NCBI RefSeq assembly: GCF_019112525.1
Contig: NZ_CP077800.1
Span: forward strand, 3,906,001 to 3,970,000
From: Modestobacter sp. L9-4
Lineage (GTDB): Bacteria; Actinomycetota; Actinomycetes; Mycobacteriales; Geodermatophilaceae
Direction of reading: 5' to 3'
Length of the DNA: 64,000 bases
Position 1 is the first letter of the stretch. Each line of letters starts with the position of its first letter. Below, one piece after another: positions 51,561 to 59,945 of the stretch. The notes beneath the pieces are model-generated. The model saw nothing but the letters and a program-made list of their open reading frames with translations. It had not been told where the DNA came from and did not search any database. Made by a program: the position numbers and the translations under genes.

Positions 51561-52526
51561 GTGACGAGCCACTCTGGACCGACCACCACCGGCGGACGGC
51601 GCGGTGAGCTGCGCTCCGTCCCGGTGCCCGACGGCCTGGAGGGCCAGCGGGTCGACCAGGCGCTGGCGCGGATGTTCGGCATCAGCCGCGGTGTGGCCGC
51701 CGACCTCGCCGACGCCGGGGCCGTGGTCGTCGACGGCCGGCCGCGCGGCAAGGGCGACCGGCTGACCGGCGGCAGCTGGCTGGAGGTCGAGCTGCCCCCG
51801 CCCCCGGGCGAGCCGGCCGCACCGCAGCCGGTGGCCGGCATGACCGTCGTGTACGACGACGACGACGTCGTGGTGATCGACAAGCCGGTCGGCGTCGCCG
51901 CGCACGGCAGCCCGGGCTGGACCGGGCCCACCGTCACCGGCGGGCTGGCCGCGGCCGGGTACCGCATCTCCACCAGCGGTGCGGCCGAGCGGCAGGGCAT
52001 CGTGCACCGGCTGGACGCCGCCACCACCGGGCTGATGGTGGTGGCCAAGAGCGAGCGCGCCTACACGCTGCTCAAGGCCGCCTTCAAGGAGCGCACCGTC
52101 GACAAGGGCTACCACGCCCTGGTGCAGGGCCACCCCGACCCGTCCAAGGGCACCATCGACGCCCCCATCGACCGGCACCCCAAGCACGACTGGCGCTTCG
52201 CCGTCGTCACCGGTGGGCGCCCGTCGGTCACCCACTACGAGGTCATGGAGGCCTTCCCGTCGGCCAGCCTGGTCGACATCCACCTGGAGACCGGGCGCAC
52301 CCACCAGATCCGGGTGCACTTCTCCGCGCTGAAGCACCCCTGCGTCGGCGACCTGACCTACGGCGCCGACCCGGCGCTGGCCGCCCGGCTGGGCGTGGGC
52401 CGGCAGTGGCTGCACGCCGTCCGGCTCGGGTTCGCCCACCCGGCCGACGGTCGCTGGGTGCAGTTCACCAGCGAGTACCCGGCCGACCTCGCCGGTGCCC
52501 TGGCGCTGCTGCGCAGCGAGAACTGA
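51561..52526 (+). CDS. rluD: RluD-family 23S rRNA pseudouridine synthase
   Basis: A 321-residue RluA/RluD-type synthase that isomerises uridines in 23S rRNA helix 69. Residues about 20-80 form an S4 RNA-binding domain ([35 protein letters not shown]). The catalytic Asp is in [21 protein letters not shown] near residue 155; [28 protein letters not shown] near 255 is also diagnostic. GTG 51561 is preferred because of the adjacent -10-like box; ATG 51492, overlapping the lspA stop, would add 23 residues through a hairpin region. The lspA-rluD order is common in bacteria. Confidence 0.92.
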   Translation: MTSHSGPTTTGGRRGELRSVPVPDGLEGQRVDQALARMFGISRGVAADLADAGAVVVDGRPRGKGDRLTGGSWLEVELPPPPGEPAAPQPVAGMTVVYDDDDVVVIDKPVGVAAHGSPGWTGPTVTGGLAAAGYRISTSGAAERQGIVHRLDAATTGLMVVAKSERAYTLLKAAFKERTVDKGYHALVQGHPDPSKGTIDAPIDRHPKHDWRFAVVTGGRPSVTHYEVMEAFPSASLVDIHLETGRTHQIRVHFSALKHPCVGDLTYGADPALAARLGVGRQWLHAVRLGFAHPADGRWVQFTSEYPADLAGALALLRSEN

Positions 52527-52538
52527 GCCGCGCCCCTC

Positions 52539-53342
52539 GTGTCCGCCCCCGACCTCACCTCCTTCGCCGACCTCGGTCCGGCGCAGCTGGCCGCGGCGGT
52601 GATCGCCGTCTACCTGGTCGTGGGGGAGCCGTTCGTCGGGTACGTCCTGCACCGGCGCTTCGAGGGGCGGCTGCGGTCCGACCCGGCCGCCCGGCGGTCG
52701 TTCTACCGGCGGCTGCTGGTGCTCGAGTGGGGCCTGGCGGCGGTGACGCTGGTGGTGTGGCTGGCCGCCCCCCACGTCGGTGCCGCCGACGTGGGTCTCC
52801 GGCTGCCGACCGGTCTGCCGGGCCCGCTCACCTCGGTCGTCGTCGTCGCGCTGCTGGTGCTGGCGGTGCTGTCGGTCCGGGCGCTGCGGTCCGGGGCGCT
52901 GGCCGGGCCCCCGCCGGAGGCGCTGCGCCGCACCCGCCCCGGTGACGCCCGGCACGCCGAGCCGCCCGGCCACGCCGCGCTCGCGCTGCTGCCGCGCAGC
53001 ACCGGTGAGCGCCGGCTGTTCGCGCTCGTCGGCGTCACCGCCGGGGTGTGCGAGGAGTGGCTGTACCGCGGCTTCTTCCTGGCCGTGGTCGCCGCGCTGG
53101 CCCCGGGGCTCCCCGCCCTCGTGCTCGTGCTGGTCGCCGGGGTGGCCTTCGGCCTGGCGCACGCCTACCAGGGGCCGACCGGGGTGCTGACCACCGGCGT
53201 GCTCGGCGCGCTGCTGGCCGGCGTGTACCTGTCCACCGGGTCGCTGTTGCTGCCGGTGCTGCTGCACGCCGCGATCGACCTGCGCTTCCTGCTCGTCCCC
53301 TCCTCCGCGCTGCCGTCCGCCTCCGTCGTCCCGGTCCGGTGA
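52539..53342 (+). CDS. CPBP-family intramembrane glutamic endopeptidase (CAAX/Abi)
   Basis: A 267-residue membrane protein with about six hydrophobic segments. The catalytic motifs of the CPBP/Rce1 family are present: CEEWLYRGFFLAV (EExxxR) near residue 169, FGLAHAYQG (FxxxH) near residue 204, and LLHAAIDL (HxxxD-like) near residue 243. Such proteins act in protein maturation or bacteriocin immunity; no substrate is evident here. GTG 52539 is 12 bases after the rluD stop, so they are likely co-transcribed. No bacteriocin-like gene is adjacent. Confidence 0.87.
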   Translation: MSAPDLTSFADLGPAQLAAAVIAVYLVVGEPFVGYVLHRRFEGRLRSDPAARRSFYRRLLVLEWGLAAVTLVVWLAAPHVGAADVGLRLPTGLPGPLTSVVVVALLVLAVLSVRALRSGALAGPPPEALRRTRPGDARHAEPPGHAALALLPRSTGERRLFALVGVTAGVCEEWLYRGFFLAVVAALAPGLPALVLVLVAGVAFGLAHAYQGPTGVLTTGVLGALLAGVYLSTGSLLLPVLLHAAIDLRFLLVPSSALPSASVVPVR

Positions 53343-53436
53343 GCGGGCCGGGCGGGCTCCGGGACGTCGCGGTGCACCACGTCGCGGACGACGACCCACG
53401 GCCGGTGCGCGAGCGGCGCCGATGAGAATGGACCGC

Positions 53437-53886
53437 GTGAGCACCCCGGCCGCCCGCCTCGCCACGCCCGCCGACTGGCCGGAGGTGTCCGCGCTCCGGC
53501 AGCGGGTCTTCGTCGCCGAGCAGGGCGTGCCGGCCGAGCTGGAGCTCGACGAGCGCGACGCGGCCGCCGTCCACGCCCTGAGCCGGGACGACGCCGGTCG
53601 GGTGGCCGCCACCGGCCGGCTGCTGCCCGACGCCGCCGGCCCGGGGCGGGCGATCGTGGGACGGATGGCCGCCGACGCCAGCGTCCGGGGCCGTGGGCAC
53701 GGGTCCGCGGTGCTCGCCGTCCTGGAGGCCGAGGCCGCCGCTCGGGGGCAGCGGGCGGTCGAGCTGCACGCCCAGGTGAGCGCCCGCGGCTTCTACGACC
53801 GGGCCGGCTACACGGCGGTGGGGGAGCAGTACGAGGAGGCCGGGATCACCCACGTGACGATGGTCAAGGAGCTCCCGGCGCGCTGA
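53437..53886 (+). CDS. GNAT acetyltransferase, ElaA-like
   Basis: A 149-residue GNAT protein resembling ElaA. LATPADWPEVSALRQRVFVAEQGVPAELELDERDA is the ElaA-type N terminus; VGRMAADASVRGRGHGSAVLAVLEAEA near residues 71-98 contains the acetyl-CoA loop RGRGHG; HAQVSARGFYDRAGYTAVGEQYEEAGITHVTMVK is the conserved end. GTG 53437 lies 7 bases after GAGAAT, a possible -10; an ATG at 53422 in the same frame is the alternative and would add 5 residues. Substrate unknown. The 267-base gap after it contains the dnaE1 promoter. Confidence 0.85.
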   Translation: MSTPAARLATPADWPEVSALRQRVFVAEQGVPAELELDERDAAAVHALSRDDAGRVAATGRLLPDAAGPGRAIVGRMAADASVRGRGHGSAVLAVLEAEAAARGQRAVELHAQVSARGFYDRAGYTAVGEQYEEAGITHVTMVKELPAR

Positions 53887-53992
53887 CGGGCACGCCGGCC
53901 GCGAGACCGGGGTGACGATCGGCCAGGAGGCGCGACCGGGCCGTGACGGAGTGGTCCGGATCGCGGAGACACGTCCTGTCGGACCCTCGGCG

Positions 53993-53998
53993 TAGGAC
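53993..53998 (+). promoter_or_regulatory. -10-like TAGGAC in the dnaE1 upstream region
   Basis: TAGGAC(T) is the best -10 candidate in the 267-base region 53887-54153, giving a leader of about 150 bases. GAGGAGC before the GTG at 54154 is the Shine-Dalgarno. Nothing else in this gap looks like a gene. Confidence 0.35.
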
Positions 53999-54153
53999 TG
54001 TCCAGGTGCGAGGATCGACAGGTGCCGACCTCGCGTCCGCACACCGCGCCAGCACCGAACGGCCTTCCCCGCCGGTCACCCAGAACGACCCGCCGCCCCT
54101 GACCACCCGCCGGTGGTCAGTCGGCCGCACGACCGTGAGGAGCACCACCCACC

Positions 54154-57100
54154 GTGAGCAGCACCCCCTCGTCCGACTCGTTCGCACACCTGCACGTGCA
54201 CACCGAGTACTCGATGCTCGACGGGGCGGCGAAGCTGGGTGAGGTGACGAAGGCGGCGGCCGCCGAGGGCATGCCGGCGCTGGCGATGACCGACCACGGC
54301 AACGTGTTCGGCGCCTACGACTTCTACAAGCAGGCGAACGCCGCCGGGGTCAAGCCGATCATCGGCATGGAGGGCTACTACACGCCCGGCTCGCGCTTCG
54401 ACCGCGCACCGTACGACTTCGGCGACAAGCTCATCGACGAAGAGGGCGACGGCGGCAACAACCGCGGCAAGGCCGCCTACACGCACATGACGATGCTGGC
54501 CCGCACCACCGAGGGGATGCACAACCTCTTCCGCATCTCCTCCATGGCCAGCCTCGAGGGCCAGTACCGCAAGCCGCGCTTCGACCGCGACCTGCTGGAG
54601 AAGCACGGCAAGGGCCTGATCGCCACCACCGGCTGCCCGTCGGGCGAGGTGAACATGTGGCTGCGCGCCGGCAAGTACGACAAGGCCGTCGCCGCCGCGG
54701 CCGACTTCCAGGACATCTTCGGCAAGGAGAACTTCTACGCCGAGGTCATGGACCACGGCCTGAACATCGAGAAGAAGACCCGGCCGGACCTGCTCAAGAT
54801 CGCCAAGGACCTCGGCATCCCGCTGCTGGCCACCAACGACCTGCACTACACCCACCGTGAGGACGCCCAGGCCCATGATGCGCTGCTGTGCATCCAGACC
54901 GGGTCGCGGCTCAACGAGCCCAACCGCTTCAAGTTCAACGGCGACGGCTACTACCTGAAGTCCTCGGCCGAGATGCGCGCGCTGTTCAGCGAGCTCCCCG
55001 AGGCCTGCGACAACACCCTGGTCGTCGCCGAGCAGTGCGAGGTCCAGTTCACCGAGGGTGCGGACCTCATGCCGCGCTTCCCGCTGCCCGAGGGGGAGGA
55101 CGAGACCTCCTGGTTCATCAAGGAGGTCGAGGCCGGGCTGCACAAGCGGTACCCCGCCGGCATCCCGGACGCCGTGCGCAAGCAGGCCGACTACGAGACC
55201 GGGATCATCGCCCAGATGGGCTTCCCGGGGTACTTCCTCGTGGTCGCGGACTTCATCAACTGGGCCAAGGACAACGGCATCCGGGTCGGCCCCGGCCGTG
55301 GCTCGGCCGCCGGCTCCATGGCCGCCTACGCCATGGGCATCACCGACCTGGACCCGCTGGCGCACGGGCTGTTCTTCGAGCGGTTCCTCAACCCCGAGCG
55401 CGTGTCCATGCCCGACGTCGACATCGACTTCGACGACCGGCGCCGCGGCGAGGTCATCCAGTACGTCTCGCAGAAGTACGGCGAGGAGCGGGTCAGCCAG
55501 ATCGTCACCTACGGCACGATCAAGGCCAAGGCCGCGATCAAGGACGCCGCCCGGGTGCTCGACCGGCCCTACTCCGTCGGTGACGAGCTGACCAAGCTCA
55601 TGCCCCCGGGCGTCATGGGCAAGGACATCCCGCTGTCGGGGATCTTCGACCCCAAGCACGACCGCTACAAGGAGGCCGCGGAGTTCCGCGCCCGCTACGA
55701 GTCCGACCCCGGTGCCGCCGAGGTCGTCGACCAGGCCCGCAAGCTCGAGGGCCTGAAGCGCCAGTGGGGCGTGCACGCCGCCGGCGTCATCATCGGCCGC
55801 TACCCGCTGATCGACAGCATCCCGATCATGCGGCGCGAGGCCGACGGCGCGATCATCACGCAGTTCGACTACCCGACCTGCGAGACGCTCGGCCTGCTCA
55901 AGATGGACTTCCTGGGCCTGCGCAACCTCACCGTCCTCGACGACGCGCTGCGCAACATCGTGATCAACGGCAAGGACCCGGTCGACCTCGACGAGATCAG
56001 CAAGGACCTCACCGACCCGGCCACGTACGCCCTGCTCTCCCGCGGCGACACCCTGGGCGTCTTCCAGTTCGACGGCGGCCCGATGCGGTCGCTGCTGCGG
56101 CTGATGCGCCCGGACAACTTCGAGGACATCTCCGCCGTCGGTGCCCTCTACCGGCCCGGCCCGATGGGTGCCAACTCGCACACCAACTACGCGCTGCGCA
56201 AGAACGGCCAGCAGGAGATCACCCCGATCCACCCGGAGCTGGCCGAGCCGCTCGCGGAGATCCTGGGCGGCACCTACGGCCTGATCGTGTACCAGGAGCA
56301 GGTCATGTCGATCGCGCAGAAGGTCGCCGGGTACTCCCTCGGCAAGGCCGACCTGCTGCGCCGCGCGATGGGCAAGAAGAAGAAGTCGGTCCTGGACGCC
56401 GAGTACGTCGGCTTCGAGGCCGGCATGAAGGCCAACGGCTTCTCCGCCGCGGCGGTCAAGACGCTCTGGGACATCCTGGTGCCCTTCGCCGACTACGCGT
56501 TCAACAAGGCGCACTCGGCGGCCTACGGCCTGATCTCCTACTGGACGGCCTACCTCAAGGCCAACTACCCGGCCGAGTACATGGCCGGGCTGCTCACCAG
56601 CGTCCAGGACGACAAGGAACGGCGGCCGGTCTACCTGGCCGAGTGCCGCCGGATGGGCATCAAGGTCCTCCCGCCCGACGTCAACCAGTCCTCCTGGGAC
56701 TTCACCGCCGTCGGTGGCGACATCCGCTTCGGCCTGGCCTCGGTGCGCAACGTCGGGCACAACGTCGTCGCCTCGATCGTCAAGGCGCGCGAGGAGAAGG
56801 GCGCGTTCAAGGACTTCGCCGACTTCATGCGCAAGATCGACACGGTGGCCTGCAACAAGAAGGTCATCGAGTCGCTGGCCAAGGCCGGTGGCTTCGACTC
56901 CCTGGGCCACTCGCGGCAGGGCATCGCAGCGATCCACGCGCAGGCCGTCGACTCGGCGATGAGCCTCAAGCGCCGGGAGGCCGAGGGCCAGTTCGACCTC
57001 TTCGGCAGCTTCGGTGAGGACGACGGAGCGGGCATCGGTGACCCGCTCAGCGCCGCGCTGGACATCCCGATCCCCACCGCGGACTGGTCGAAGTCGGAGA

Positions 57101-57723
57101 AGCTGGTCTTCGAGCGCGACATGCTCGGCCTCTACGTCTCCGACCACCCGCTGCACGGCATCGAGCACGTCCTCACCTCGCACGCCGACACCTCGCTGGC
57201 CGAGATCCTGTCCGGCGGCGTGGAGGACGGCGCCAACGTGACCATCGCCGGCATCCTCACCGCGGTCGGGCCGCGCACCAACAAGCAGGGCGCGCCGTGG
57301 GCGATCGCCACGCTCGAGGACCTCGAGGCCGGCATCGAGGTGCTGTTCTTCCCCAAGACGTGGGCCGAGGTGTCGGAGAAGGTCGTCCGCGACCAGGTCA
57401 TCGCGGTCAAGGGCCGGATCAGCCGCCGCGACGACACCCCGTCGCTGTTCGCCGCCGAGGTCACCATCCCGGAGATCACCGAGGGCCCCCGCGGCCCGGT
57501 GCTGGTCAGCCTGCCGGCGGCACGGTGCACGCCGCCGGTGGTGGAGCGGCTGCGCGAGGTGCTGGGCAGCCACCCGGGCACGACCGAGGTGCAGCTCAAG
57601 CTGCTCAACGGCGGCCGGGAGACGGTGCTGCGGCTGGACCAGGGGCTGCGGGTGCGGCCGAGCACGGCGCTGATGGGCGACATCAAGGCGCTGCTGGGCC
57701 CCACCAGCGTCGCCCTGCTGTGA
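54154..57723 (+). CDS. dnaE: Replicative DNA polymerase III alpha subunit DnaE1
   Basis: A 1189-residue C-family polymerase, the main chromosomal replicase. The PHP domain starts FAHLHVHTEYSMLDGA with all metal ligands apparently intact, including LATNDLHYT, as expected for the proofreading PHP exonuclease of actinobacteria. Catalytic aspartates lie in MPDVDIDFDDRRRGEVIQY near residue 420; GPGRGSAAGSMAAYAMGITD, the beta-clamp-type and OB regions (VTIAGILTAVGPRTNKQGAPWAIATLED) and KSEKLVFERDMLGLYVSDHPL are complete. GTG 54154. Its PHP is intact in contrast to DnaE2 in the same window. Confidence 0.98.
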   Translation: MSSTPSSDSFAHLHVHTEYSMLDGAAKLGEVTKAAAAEGMPALAMTDHGNVFGAYDFYKQANAAGVKPIIGMEGYYTPGSRFDRAPYDFGDKLIDEEGDGGNNRGKAAYTHMTMLARTTEGMHNLFRISSMASLEGQYRKPRFDRDLLEKHGKGLIATTGCPSGEVNMWLRAGKYDKAVAAAADFQDIFGKENFYAEVMDHGLNIEKKTRPDLLKIAKDLGIPLLATNDLHYTHREDAQAHDALLCIQTGSRLNEPNRFKFNGDGYYLKSSAEMRALFSELPEACDNTLVVAEQCEVQFTEGADLMPRFPLPEGEDETSWFIKEVEAGLHKRYPAGIPDAVRKQADYETGIIAQMGFPGYFLVVADFINWAKDNGIRVGPGRGSAAGSMAAYAMGITDLDPLAHGLFFERFLNPERVSMPDVDIDFDDRRRGEVIQYVSQKYGEERVSQIVTYGTIKAKAAIKDAARVLDRPYSVGDELTKLMPPGVMGKDIPLSGIFDPKHDRYKEAAEFRARYESDPGAAEVVDQARKLEGLKRQWGVHAAGVIIGRYPLIDSIPIMRREADGAIITQFDYPTCETLGLLKMDFLGLRNLTVLDDALRNIVINGKDPVDLDEISKDLTDPATYALLSRGDTLGVFQFDGGPMRSLLRLMRPDNFEDISAVGALYRPGPMGANSHTNYALRKNGQQEITPIHPELAEPLAEILGGTYGLIVYQEQVMSIAQKVAGYSLGKADLLRRAMGKKKKSVLDAEYVGFEAGMKANGFSAAAVKTLWDILVPFADYAFNKAHSAAYGLISYWTAYLKANYPAEYMAGLLTSVQDDKERRPVYLAECRRMGIKVLPPDVNQSSWDFTAVGGDIRFGLASVRNVGHNVVASIVKAREEKGAFKDFADFMRKIDTVACNKKVIESLAKAGGFDSLGHSRQGIAAIHAQAVDSAMSLKRREAEGQFDLFGSFGEDDGAGIGDPLSAALDIPIPTADWSKSEKLVFERDMLGLYVSDHPLHGIEHVLTSHADTSLAEILSGGVEDGANVTIAGILTAVGPRTNKQGAPWAIATLEDLEAGIEVLFFPKTWAEVSEKVVRDQVIAVKGRISRRDDTPSLFAAEVTIPEITEGPRGPVLVSLPAARCTPPVVERLREVLGSHPGTTEVQLKLLNGGRETVLRLDQGLRVRPSTALMGDIKALLGPTSVALL

Positions 57724-57743
57724 GCCCGCGGCCGGTCCCCGTG

Positions 57744-57780
57744 CCCGGTCCGGGCGCCTCGCGAGGGCGTCCGGACCGGG
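57744..57780 (+). terminator. Hairpin terminator after dnaE1
   Basis: CCCGGTCCGGGCGCC and GGGCGTCCGGACCGGG pair with one mismatch and a small asymmetry around TCGCGA, 20 bases after the dnaE1 stop. No T-tract. Confidence 0.75.
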
Positions 57781-57820
57781 GCCCGGGCGACCTGCCAGGG
57801 AGTTCCCCGGTGGCTGTGTC

Positions 57821-57826
57821 GACAAT
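57821..57826 (+). promoter_or_regulatory. -10-like GACAAT for a leaderless transcript
   Basis: GACAAT is followed by 6 bases (GGCCCG) and GTG 57833. It matches the layout before the RluD gene. Confidence 0.4.
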
Positions 57827-57832
57827 GGCCCG

Positions 57833-58867
57833 GTGACCGACCCCCGATCCGCCGGGCCGCTGCCCCCCTTCCCGGCGCGTCCCGGCTCCGCGGGCGGTCC
57901 GGACCCCGCTCCGGGGACCGACACCGAGCAGATCCCCACCGGCGACCCGCAGCCGTTCCCGGCCTCCGGTCCGCAGCCGTTCCCGGCGTCGGGTCCGCAG
58001 CCGTTCCCGGCGTCGGGTCCGCAGCCGTCCTCGGCCTCGGGTCCGCAGCCGTCCTCGGCCTCGGGTCCGCAGCCGTTCCCGGCCTCGGGTCCGCAGCCGT
58101 TCCCGGCGTCCGGGCCGCAGCCCGTGTCCGGGCCCGGGCAGCCGGCCTCGGCGGAGCCGTTCGGTGCCCACCCGTCAGGGGTCCCGCTGCCGGGTGCTCC
58201 GTCAGGTGCCGAGTCCCCGGGCGGTCAGCCCGGCGGGGTCGAGCCGGTCGGTGAGCCGGGGCCGCCGGTCCCGCCGTGGGCGCAGGCCCGCCGGGCGGGC
58301 GTCCCGGGGCTGCGGGGGAGCCGGCAGGACCTGCGGACCGGGCTGCTCACCGTGCTGGTGCTCGCCCTGTCCGGGCTGCCCGCGGGCGCGCTGTGGCTGT
58401 GGCTGGCGCCGCGGGCGGACTACCGGGTGACCGAGACCGACGTCGTCCCGGTCAGCGGGCTGCCCAACTCCGAGCTGTTCATGTCCGACGACGGCGTCTT
58501 CGTGCTCGTCCTGGCCGCGCTCGGGCTGCTGGCCGGGCTGGTGGTCTGGCGGCTGCGCAGCCGGCGGGGCGCACTGCTGCTGACCGCGCTGGCCACCGGG
58601 GTGCTCGCCGCCGGGGTGGTCGCCTGGCAGCTGGGCGCGTGGCTGGGCGCCGGTCCCACAGAGGCCGACCTGACCGAGGTGGGCCGCACGGTCACCACCG
58701 GGCTGGGGCTGCGGGCCACCGCCGCGCTCGCGGTCGGGCCGTTCCTGGCGGTGGTGGTCTACCTGGTGGCCGCCACCTACACCTCGCGTCAGGACCTGGG
58801 CCGCCCCGAGCCCGACGACCAGCCGCTGCGTCTCCCGCTCCCGCCGGTCCCGCCGCCGGCCACCTGA
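57833..58867 (+). CDS. DUF2567-like membrane protein with an octapeptide-repeat N terminus
   Basis: A 344-residue protein. Residues 1-160 are a disordered Pro/Ser/Gly domain with eight consecutive octapeptides of the form GPQPFPAS (two of them GPQPSSAS), about residues 37-102. Four hydrophobic segments follow: LLTVLVLALSGLPAGALWLWLAP, VFVLVLAALGLLAGLVVWRL, ALLLTALATGVLAAGVVAWQLGAWL and ALAVGPFLAVVVYLVAATYT. The topology resembles actinobacterial DUF2567 proteins that lie upstream of hisD, as here. Function unknown. It ends convergently with the LON-domain gene, with a palindromic terminator between. Confidence 0.65.
   Translation: MTDPRSAGPLPPFPARPGSAGGPDPAPGTDTEQIPTGDPQPFPASGPQPFPASGPQPFPASGPQPSSASGPQPSSASGPQPFPASGPQPFPASGPQPVSGPGQPASAEPFGAHPSGVPLPGAPSGAESPGGQPGGVEPVGEPGPPVPPWAQARRAGVPGLRGSRQDLRTGLLTVLVLALSGLPAGALWLWLAPRADYRVTETDVVPVSGLPNSELFMSDDGVFVLVLAALGLLAGLVVWRLRSRRGALLLTALATGVLAAGVVAWQLGAWLGAGPTEADLTEVGRTVTTGLGLRATAALAVGPFLAVVVYLVAATYTSRQDLGRPEPDDQPLRLPLPPVPPPAT
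57945..58127. repeat. 24-bp coding tandem repeat, about eight units
   Basis: Units of the type CCGCAGCCGTTCCCGGCGTC-GGGT encode GPQPFPAS; two central units carry TCC-TCG in place of TTC-CCG. The DNA similarity between units is high, which indicates recent slippage expansion. Confidence 0.85.
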
Positions 58868-58894
58868 CAGCCGAGGCCCTGGCCCCTCTGCCGG

Positions 58895-58944
58895 CCCCCT
58901 CGCAGGGCCCCGCCGCGAGCCCGCGAGTGGTGGGGGCGAGGGGG
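58895..58944. terminator. Bidirectional palindromic terminator, second copy of the dispersed repeat
   Basis: CCCCCTCGC (58895-58903) pairs with GCGAGGGGG (58936-58944), and CCCCGCCGC with GTGGTGGGG inside via wobble pairs around a GAGCCCGCGA core. It lies between two convergent genes, as does the copy at 44202-44256, and both are followed by CCCTCC(C)TCA in which TCA is the minus-strand stop or near it. Confidence 0.75.
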
Positions 58945-58951
58945 TCCCTCC

Positions 58952-59863
58952 TCAGTTCGAGGTCATCGGGGTGGCGAACTGCCGCAGCGGTACCGGGACG
59001 GCGCCCAGCGTGCGCAGCAGCGTGAGCTCCCGGCGCAGCAGCCGGGACTCCAGGGCCAGCCGGCGGCGGGTGGCCGACTCCGCCAGCAGCGCCTGCCGGT
59101 CCTCGGTGGTCAGCAGCGCCGCGGAGGCGACCAGGTAGGACAGCCCCCGGGCGTCGTCGGCGACCTCGCGCAGCAGCGCCGCCGTGCCGCCGAGCTCCCC
59201 GCCGTCCTCGTCGTCGTCGCCGAGCAGCTCGTCGGGGGTGAGCGCCTCGAGCACCTCCTCCGGCAGCCCGCCGACGTCCCCCGACTGGCGGATCGCCACG
59301 TCGGCGACGTACCGGGCGAACAGCTCGCGGACGTTGCCGGCGAGCACCCCCAGCGACCCGCGGGCCACCTCGCTGAGCACGTCCTCCGGCACGATCCCGG
59401 CCCCGGTGTCCGGGCCGGTGAGCCCGTCGGCGTCCCCGGCGGCGTCCTCGGCCGCCTCCTCCTCGCCCAGCCACTCGACCAGCGCCTGCAGGTAGGGCGG
59501 CTCACCGGGGCCGGAGGGCACCAGGACGTCGAGCAGCCGGAACCGCTCACCGCCGACGGCGACCAGCTGGTACCCGCCGTCGCGCTGCGGGGCGATCACC
59601 CGCACCACCGCGGTGCAGCCGACGTCGTACAGCGCCTCGGCGGGGGAGACCTGCTCGACCTCCCAGCCCTGCCGGATGGCCACCACCCCGAAGTGGCGCG
59701 GCTGGCCCTCGGGCAGGTCGGTGAGGTCGGCGACGAGCCGCCGGTAGCGGGGCTCGAAGATCTGCAGCGGCAGGACCACGCCGGGGAACAGCGGGGTCTC
59801 CAGCGGGAAGAGCGGGATGACCTCGCGGCCGCCTGCGCCCTCACCGTTCCCGCTCGCCGTCAC
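58952..59863 (-). CDS. LON substrate-binding (LON N-terminal) domain protein
   Basis: A 303-residue protein with only the Lon N-terminal substrate-binding domain and no ATPase or protease part. Residues 14-100 carry the signature [31 protein letters not shown] and [30 protein letters not shown]. The C-terminal half is helical and acidic, with a DDDEDGG run. Such free-standing domains are common in actinobacteria next to hisD; some relatives are cereblon-like. Role unknown. The GTG start lies 6 bases after a -10-like TAGGCT. Divergent from hisD. Confidence 0.87.
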   Translation of the reverse strand: MTASGNGEGAGGREVIPLFPLETPLFPGVVLPLQIFEPRYRRLVADLTDLPEGQPRHFGVVAIRQGWEVEQVSPAEALYDVGCTAVVRVIAPQRDGGYQLVAVGGERFRLLDVLVPSGPGEPPYLQALVEWLGEEEAAEDAAGDADGLTGPDTGAGIVPEDVLSEVARGSLGVLAGNVRELFARYVADVAIRQSGDVGGLPEEVLEALTPDELLGDDDEDGGELGGTAALLREVADDARGLSYLVASAALLTTEDRQALLAESATRRRLALESRLLRRELTLLRTLGAVPVPLRQFATPMTSN

Positions 59864-59869
59864 GCCGGG

Positions 59870-59875
59870 AGCCTA
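59870..59875 (-). promoter_or_regulatory. -10 element TAGGCT for the leaderless LON-domain gene
   Basis: On the minus strand TAGGCT is followed by CCCGGC and the GTG at 59863. It is identical to the element at 8206-8211 and has nearly the same spacing. Confidence 0.5.
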
Positions 59876-59904
59876 CGGCCAGCAGGACCGTCGTACCGGG
59901 CGTC

Positions 59905-59910
59905 TACCGT
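59905..59910 (+). promoter_or_regulatory. -10 element TACCGT of the hisDCB promoter
   Basis: TACCGT fits TANNNT, 35 bases before the hisD GTG, leaving room for GGAGGT at 59935-59940 as Shine-Dalgarno. It is divergent to the LON-domain promoter 30 bases away. No attenuator-like leader peptide was seen. Confidence 0.45.
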
Positions 59911-59945
59911 TTGGTCGTTCTGCTGCCCGTACCCGGAGGTGCTCC

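Noticed and set aside
54076-57939. 1287-codon minus-strand ORF across dnaE1
   Set aside because: Antisense shadow. The plus frame encodes a complete polymerase with all catalytic motifs.
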